From NCBI GenBank assembly GCA_963576475.1, contig OY754977.1:9427089-9491088 (forward strand): a DNA stretch of 64,000 bases, in the 5' to 3' direction. Made by a program: the position numbers and the translations under genes. Shown here in pieces: positions 58,718-64,000 of the stretch (positions are counted from its first letter, which is position 1; each line of letters opens with the position of its first letter). The notes below the pieces were generated by a model. That model searched no databases, was not told where the DNA came from, and saw nothing but the letters and a program-made list of their open reading frames with translations. This DNA is from Molanna angustata. Lineage: Eukaryota > Arthropoda > Insecta > Trichoptera > Molannidae.

Positions 58718-59956
58718 GTGAAAAAACAATTATTAAAATTTCTAAATGAAAAAAATATCATAAACAATCAACAATACGGATTCCGGGAAAATATGGGAAC
58801 ACAGGACGCCATTGCTGAATTAACATCCGAAATAATCGACGCTCTAGACAATAGAAAAAAATGTATAGGTATTTTTGTAGACCTAAGAAAAGCATTTGAT
58901 AGTGTATCTCATACTAAATTAATTAATAAAATAAATGACATTGGATTGCAAAAGACAGTTAAAACTTGGTTCTATAGCTATCTCAATAACAGAGAACAAT
59001 ACACTAAAGTAAACAATCATATAAGTGAACCCCTAACAAGTAATTTCGGAATCCCACAAGGTACAGTTATAGGCCCAATACTATTTATAATCTACGTAAA
59101 TGAAATATTTAATATTGATCTGAACGGAAAAATAATTTCATATGCCGACGACACTGTACTCATTTTTAAAGAAAATTCGTGGAAAAATGTAACATACTTA
59201 GCCAATAAAGGTATTAATAAACTCAAAATATGGTTCGATGATAATTTACTTTCATTAAACTCAGAAAAAACAGTTTTCGTTCCCTTTTGTTTAAACGTCA
59301 ATGAAATAACGAATAATATCAACATAAATATAATACAAGAAAACGTAACTCAAAATAAAATAGCTAAAAAGGACGAAGTAAAATACCTTGGAATAACCAT
59401 TGATAAAAATTTAAAATGGAAACACTTCATAGAGTTAACAAAAAATAGAATGAGAAAGTTAATTTACATATTTCTACAACTGCGTAATATACTGACAATC
59501 CAAAATTTAAAAATATTATACTTTGCCTTTGTACAATCTATTCTACAATATGGAATCCTTGGATGGGGTGGAACGTATAAAACTAATTTAAAACCGATTG
59601 AAATCACTCAGAAACTGATCATAAAAATAATCTTAAAGAAACCAATAGACTTTCCCTCCAATGAAGTATTCAAACAATTTCGTGTACTAAAGCTAAATAA
59701 TTTATATAAAAAATATACTCTTTTAACAACATTTAAAAAATATTATAGTGAAATACATGAAAACAACAATAGAACCAGATCGAAAAATAATATTGCTATC
59801 CCTCGCGTCAATACATCTGCAGCCCAGCACCACTTTACATACCTGGGAATAAAACATTTTAATGACCTTCCAGATGAATTGAGGAAAATGAAGGAATATA
59901 TACAATTTAAAAATTCTATTATAAAACATATTAACAATTATAATTACATCCAGTGA
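58718..59956 (+). CDS. LINE ORF2 reverse transcriptase, partial
   Basis: RNA-directed DNA polymerase of a non-LTR retrotransposon, the enzyme that copies the element RNA at a nicked target. The 412 codons counted here begin at a GTG, but the frame is open back to about 58517, and the upstream residues (FPTVYKKGIITPIYKSGSQD, SNYRPITLVSNIAKIFEKIV) are RT domains 0-1, so the true start is missing. Visible motifs: QQYGFRENMGTQDAI (about 18-32), GIFVDLRKAFDSV (51-63), GIPQGTVIGPILF (111-123), catalytic YADD (142-145), VKYLGI, and a C-terminal domain ending YNYIQ. The endonuclease and ORF1 are absent. No stop or frameshift, so it is the youngest-looking LINE in the window. Jockey or CR1 clade; not settled by eye. 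Confidence 0.88.
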   Translation: MKKQLLKFLNEKNIINNQQYGFRENMGTQDAIAELTSEIIDALDNRKKCIGIFVDLRKAFDSVSHTKLINKINDIGLQKTVKTWFYSYLNNREQYTKVNNHISEPLTSNFGIPQGTVIGPILFIIYVNEIFNIDLNGKIISYADDTVLIFKENSWKNVTYLANKGINKLKIWFDDNLLSLNSEKTVFVPFCLNVNEITNNININIIQENVTQNKIAKKDEVKYLGITIDKNLKWKHFIELTKNRMRKLIYIFLQLRNILTIQNLKILYFAFVQSILQYGILGWGGTYKTNLKPIEITQKLIIKIILKKPIDFPSNEVFKQFRVLKLNNLYKKYTLLTTFKKYYSEIHENNNRTRSKNNIAIPRVNTSAAQHHFTYLGIKHFNDLPDELRKMKEYIQFKNSIIKHINNYNYIQ

Positions 59957-60582
59957 TGGATTTTTGTTTTGTTGTTTTTTTTTTATTTTATTTTAATTTT
60001 TTTATATTTCCAAATTACGCCAAATTGTGAGTGTAAATTTTTTTATTTTTTTTTGGTGTTGAGTTGTGTGTACTTTTTTTTTTGATGATATGTTATGTGT
60101 ATATATAATTTTTTGATGTTGTCTGTTATTATATAAGAAATATTGATTTTGTTTTTGAAGAGTAATTTATTTGAATTTGTTCATGATGTAATTAATGTAT
60201 TTTTATTGTATTCCAGTTTTTGCGGTTAGTGGTTTTTGTTTCGTGACGGTGGACGGTGAACGGTGAATGCCTGCTAGTGGGGCCCTGTGAACGGCAAATG
60301 CAGTTCGCGGTTCTCAGTATGCGCTTGCGTATACTAGAGTATGCTCCATTGGTGAGGGTTCATCCGTAAACTGTTCACCAGTTCGCGTAATATTAATTTA
60401 AATATATGCGTGTTATTTTTAGTAATATTATATGTTATTGAAATAAATGAACCGATAAAATGACTGTGCTCCTCCCTCGAACACGAGATTTGATCTCAAC
60501 TGAGGGATGAATAGATATTAAATAATTTAATTTTAAGATACTGTTTATAATTCTTTTTATCATTAATGTATAATTGTTAAAA

Positions 60583-60609
60583 TAAAAAAAAAAAAAAAAA
60601 AAAAAAAAA
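60583..60609. repeat. poly-A tract
   Basis: About 27 A in a row at the 3' end of the LINE above, the mark of retrotransposition. Confidence 0.95.
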
Positions 60610-60849
60610 ATGTATGTATGTATGTTACAAAATGTTAATTGTTTTAACTTGTGACACACTTCACACATTCTATATTCTCTTGACAATGGACGCTACATGA
60701 GTTGGACGGATTTATTTATATAATATTGTGTAGTTTAATTTCAACATAATAATTTGCGTTACCTGACATAACATTACATGTATGAATTCACCTCAATTCT
60801 GTTACGCTTGTAAAATACTTAAAATCACAAAATCGTACACGAGATGTAG

Positions 60850-61212
60850 AACTCCATTATACTAGGTTTTTTATTGTCAATGTTGACGGTATTTATCGTG
60901 TAGAACTCCATTATTCTAGGTTTTTTATTGTCAATGTTGACGGTATTTATGGTGTAGTACTCTATTATACTAGGTTTTTTATTGTCAATGTTGATGGTAT
61001 TTATGGTGTAGTACTCTATTATACTAGGTTTTTTATTGTCAATGTTGACGGTATTTATGGTGTAGAACTCCATTATACTAGGTTTTTTATTGTCAATGTT
61101 GACGGTATTTATGGTGTAAAACTCCATTATACTAGGTTTTTTTATTGTTGATTTTGTCGCAATTTATGGTGTAGAACTCCATTATATTAGGTTTTTTATT
61201 GTTGATGTTGTC
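60850..61212. repeat. 54-bp tandem repeat, about 6.5 copies
   Basis: Unit 'aggttttttattgtcaatgt', 'tgacggtatttatggtgtag', 'aactccattatact'. The last copies are diverged ('gttgatgttgtcga'). The 54-bp period (multiple of three) gives a repetitive minus-strand frame, not a gene. Confidence 0.93.
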
Positions 61213-61223
61213 GATATTGATTA

Positions 61224-61485
61224 GATTTAGGATATGGTAAGGGAACTGGGAAATGAACTGGAAGGATGAAATAGGATAGTTTCATTTACGTTTGCCATTT
61301 ACATTATTCCATGAAGTGAATGAGATTTAGGATATGATAAGGAATCTGGTAAGTGAACTGGAAAGATGAAATAGGATAGTTTCATTTACGTTTGCCATTT
61401 ACATTATTCCATGAAGTGAATGAGATTTAGGATATGATAAGGAAACTGGGAAATGAACTGGAAGGATGAAATAGGATAATTTAAC
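61224..61485. repeat. 100-bp tandem repeat, about 2.6 copies
   Basis: 'gatttaggatatg' returns at 61224, 61323 and 61423; unit includes 'gaactgggaaatgaactgga' and 'catttacgtttgccatttac'. It abuts the 54-bp array. Confidence 0.9.
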
Positions 61486-61571
61486 TAACCGATGCTTGTA
61501 GTCGCATTAAGAATATGCTTTAGTCCTTGTAGAGACAGATTAATATATAAAGAATAATGGGTGGGTGATAG

Positions 61572-61762
61572 ATGGGTGGATGGCAGAGCGGTTAGCGCGC
61601 TGGGTTAGTAATCCAGTGGTTGCGAGTTCGAATCCTGCCTCGACCGATTTCGTTCACCTATAACACAAGCATTTATTTGCTTATTTTAGGGAACGCAGGA
61701 AGAAGTATATGTACTTGTTTAACAAGGACATATTCATTTTTATATATATAAAAAAAAATAAT
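61572..61762 (+). repeat. tRNA-derived SINE, family A, copy 4
   Basis: Head 'ggcagagcggttagcgcgct', loop TTAGTAA, B box, body with 'cctataacacaagc', 'acttgtttaacaagg', ending in A-rich 'tatataaaaaaaaataa'. Confidence 0.85.
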
Positions 61763-61885
61763 AGAAGAGCGTGTATGAAACAATGCATGGATATGAATGG
61801 AGCGATAAATGTATGTCAAGAGATAGGAGTCTGGAGTTTAGTTCTCTCTGCCTACCCCAAATAGGTAAATCGCGTGATGGTATGG
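61762..61885 (+). pseudogene. LINE extreme 3' end
   Basis: Reads RRACMKQCMDMNGAINVCQE, IGVWSLVLSAYPK, stop, then 'gtaaatcgcgtgatggtatg'. Same C-terminus as 18262-18665. It abuts SINE A copy 4. Confidence 0.7.
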
Positions 61886-64000
61886 ATTGTTTTATCAATA
61901 AGGGCGGTCACTTGGTTTTTTTACATTATTCTCTTTCTTCAAGTGTCATATTGGATTCCACCAACGTTGACTTAAGAGTACATCTCCCTAAAGTTGCTCT
62001 TCGTGGCTACAAGGTCCTTTAGGGCTTTCAAGACTTTCTGTGTTAAACTCAGTGCACTCTTATCTTCACCATAAGTGAGCAGTGAGCAAGTTGTTTCCAC
62101 ATGATTAGCTCTCTTTGGCACTTTAAGTGCAGTGTCTGCAAGGTTTTAGAGTTCTCCGGACTCATCGTATGGTATTTATGTGTTCTTTCAGAGTTTTGCA
62201 AGGGGCCGTTATTAGTCGCCATAAGCAGAACGGGTAGTTGTGAGGGAAGAACAGTACATCTCCCTATCGCCAGTTTTTAAAGGGACATAAAAACCTAAAC
62301 ACCCTAAGTTTCTAAAAAAAAGACATCATAAGCAAATTCGATATTTCTCTAGTGAATGTTCGTCACATAATTTTAAAATTCATCATAAATTGCAAAAAAA
62401 AACTATTAAAGATTTCCTTATTTGCAGCATTTTTTTTAAATTACTCCAAACTATGTGTCGTAGAGAAATAAATCTTTTATGTCCTTAAAGAGTGAATAAA
62501 ATCAAAGTAAATATTCGTGATATTTTTTTCATTTCAAGTCAGGTTCGTCCTTAAAATGCCAAACATAAAACAAAGTTTAGGTTTCCGGTAATTTATGCCA
62601 CGTACGAACTCTTTTTACCCTTTTTCGCACACGATTGTTACCCATACTAACACGTAACTTCATAGTGCATTAGGCGAATTTAATATAATATATCATGATA
62701 TTATCATGTTTTCAGTCACTAGATTTAGCGTTATATGTCCTTTTAAAAAAGACCTCCACGGTTCTTTTCCCCGTCCATTCACGTATATTGTGGAGCCATG
62801 AGATCTGCTTCCTTTTACATTATTATATGCTCATAGAGATGGTGCGTTCAATGTGTATCTTATGTATATTCATACAAGAAACTGTTACAATTCTTTACGA
62901 GATACAGGTATATCGAATTACCAATCTACTTGGCTTGTGTTGCATAGTATTATATTTCCCATGCTATTATTACTTCCGCTTCTCAGACATTATTTATTTT
63001 TGTGTATTTTTTCATACTTAACATATTTTATTCTTAATTTGTTGAAGCCATCTCGTCTGTTGATCTTAAAACGCCGTTGCTTAGGTATAAATCGTTCATC
63101 ACTCATTTGTAAGTATGCTAATAGCAAATATTTATTTATTGGATACCAAGCAACTATGCACGTTGTACGTTTTGTACGTTGTTCACATAAAATTATTTTT
63201 AGGAGCACAAAATATCCCTAAGATCACGTTAAAGTTAAAATAATAGACACAGTTAATATCCGAACCAAATGTCCTATAAAAATAAGCGAATCTCTTATGG
63301 AACCTCATCAGTAATTTGTTTATTTATTGATTAGAACTAGAAGTAGGTAATATATTATAAACTTATAAACAAATTATTTAAAAGAAAAAAAAGGAATAAA
63401 AGGATTGAAGGATATTTAGACTTCATGCCGTTATTATAAAATAAAATAACATTTTTTTTAATATGTTATACATATTTATTTTAATTAAATGTAAATGTGC
63501 TTCAAACATACATTGCTTCCGGAGGCTTTTATATATTATCATGTCGGATACCAATAGTCTGAAAATATAGAACTTCTTAGAATTGAAATACATTTTCACT
63601 TAAAATCTAATATACAAAAATGTGATTGGATGGGATAAGAAAATACACAGCGTCATTCCATTGAAGATATGATTATGAAAAGGTCAGAGCGAGTAACAGA
63701 CGAGGAAATTGCATTGGTTATTTATTTCTATTGAGAGCGTATTGAGATCGGCGTGATGTGTTTAAGAGGAAAATTTATAAAAAAACGAATACTCTCAAGA
63801 AATAACTAGCCGACTTGGAATTGAAAAGAATTAAATTTTACCCGACTGTGAATTAGCGCTTTTAAAGTTTGTATATTCCTTAGATTATATATGATACAGA
63901 TACCTAGTCAGCGCAATGAATGTATGCCAACTAAAACTACGAGGAAACAGACGAATTTCTAGTATACGTACACCTAACGATACGCACACCTACATAAAAC
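61886..64000. other. stretch without recognised gene
   Basis: 61890-62300 is GC-richer ('ggcggtcacttgg', 'agtacatctccctaaagttg' and 'cagtacatctccctatcgcc' at its two ends), perhaps an unrecognised element. The rest is AT-rich with small frames lacking motifs. Confidence 0.3.

Larger units (their letters stand above)
58552..60609 (+). mobile_element. 5'-truncated Jockey/CR1-like LINE with poly-A tail
   Basis: Begins around 58552 in the middle of ORF2, carries the intact RT frame to 59956, a ~630-bp 3' UTR that turns GC-richer ('gacggtggacggtgaacggt') and ends in a ~27-base A run (60583-60609). ATGTATGTAT on both sides (58542-58551 and 60610-60619) is a possible TSD but is simple sequence. Confidence 0.78.

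Overview
The window looks like repeat-dominated, AT-rich insect nuclear DNA. Evidence for a eukaryote: tRNA-headed SINEs, many decayed LINE reverse transcriptases, Helitron/Helentron-type elements with a CTAG 3' end, hAT and PIF/Harbinger non-autonomous elements with diagnostic target-site duplications (TSDs), long (TA)n arrays, minisatellites and GT-AG splice signals. No bacterial operon, rRNA or CRISPR array is seen. The repeat style (degenerate RTE/CR1/Jockey-like tails, Val-type SINE head, DINE-like elements) recalls Lepidoptera, but this is a guess from recall; another insect order is possible.

Layout. 0-13 kb: LINE scraps, SINEs, fold-back elements, including a ~1 kb near-perfect palindrome at 7.6-8.6 kb. 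13.4-17.2 kb: three ~1 kb Helentron-like copies in inverted arrangement around a Jockey-like fragment. 17.5-24.9 kb: LINE ends, a 45-bp higher-order minisatellite, and a Helentron-like copy holding a hAT element which itself holds a fold-back element. 25.0-26.4 kb: a very uniform 41-bp satellite (~34 copies). 27-33 kb: a 60-bp tandem repeat, SINEs, more Helentron-like copies, a LINE end. 32.6-34.2 kb: the only host-gene candidate, a GC-rich exon split by a 727-bp Harbinger element; removing it restores an open frame. 34.4-50 kb: Helentron-like copies, 66-bp tandem repeats, LINE ends, (TA)n arrays, a hAT element. 50-52.7 kb: a LINE inserted into a Helentron-like copy with a clean 10-bp TSD. 53-61.5 kb: 77-, 54- and 100-bp tandem repeats, another hAT element, and the one long intact ORF, a 412-codon LINE reverse transcriptase. 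The last 2 kb holds little that I can name.

Most notable: (1) a family of fold-back elements (5.8, 7.6-8.6 and 42.1 kb) that carry hammerhead-ribozyme-like cores at or near their hinge, two of them with 12-13 bp TSDs and a shared 5' end, suggesting Penelope-like or related retroelements; (2) the Harbinger-split exon; (3) about a dozen Helentron/DINE-like copies with a shared subterminal inverted repeat and a variable microsatellite core. Boundaries come from reading by eye and are approximate unless a TSD is stated.
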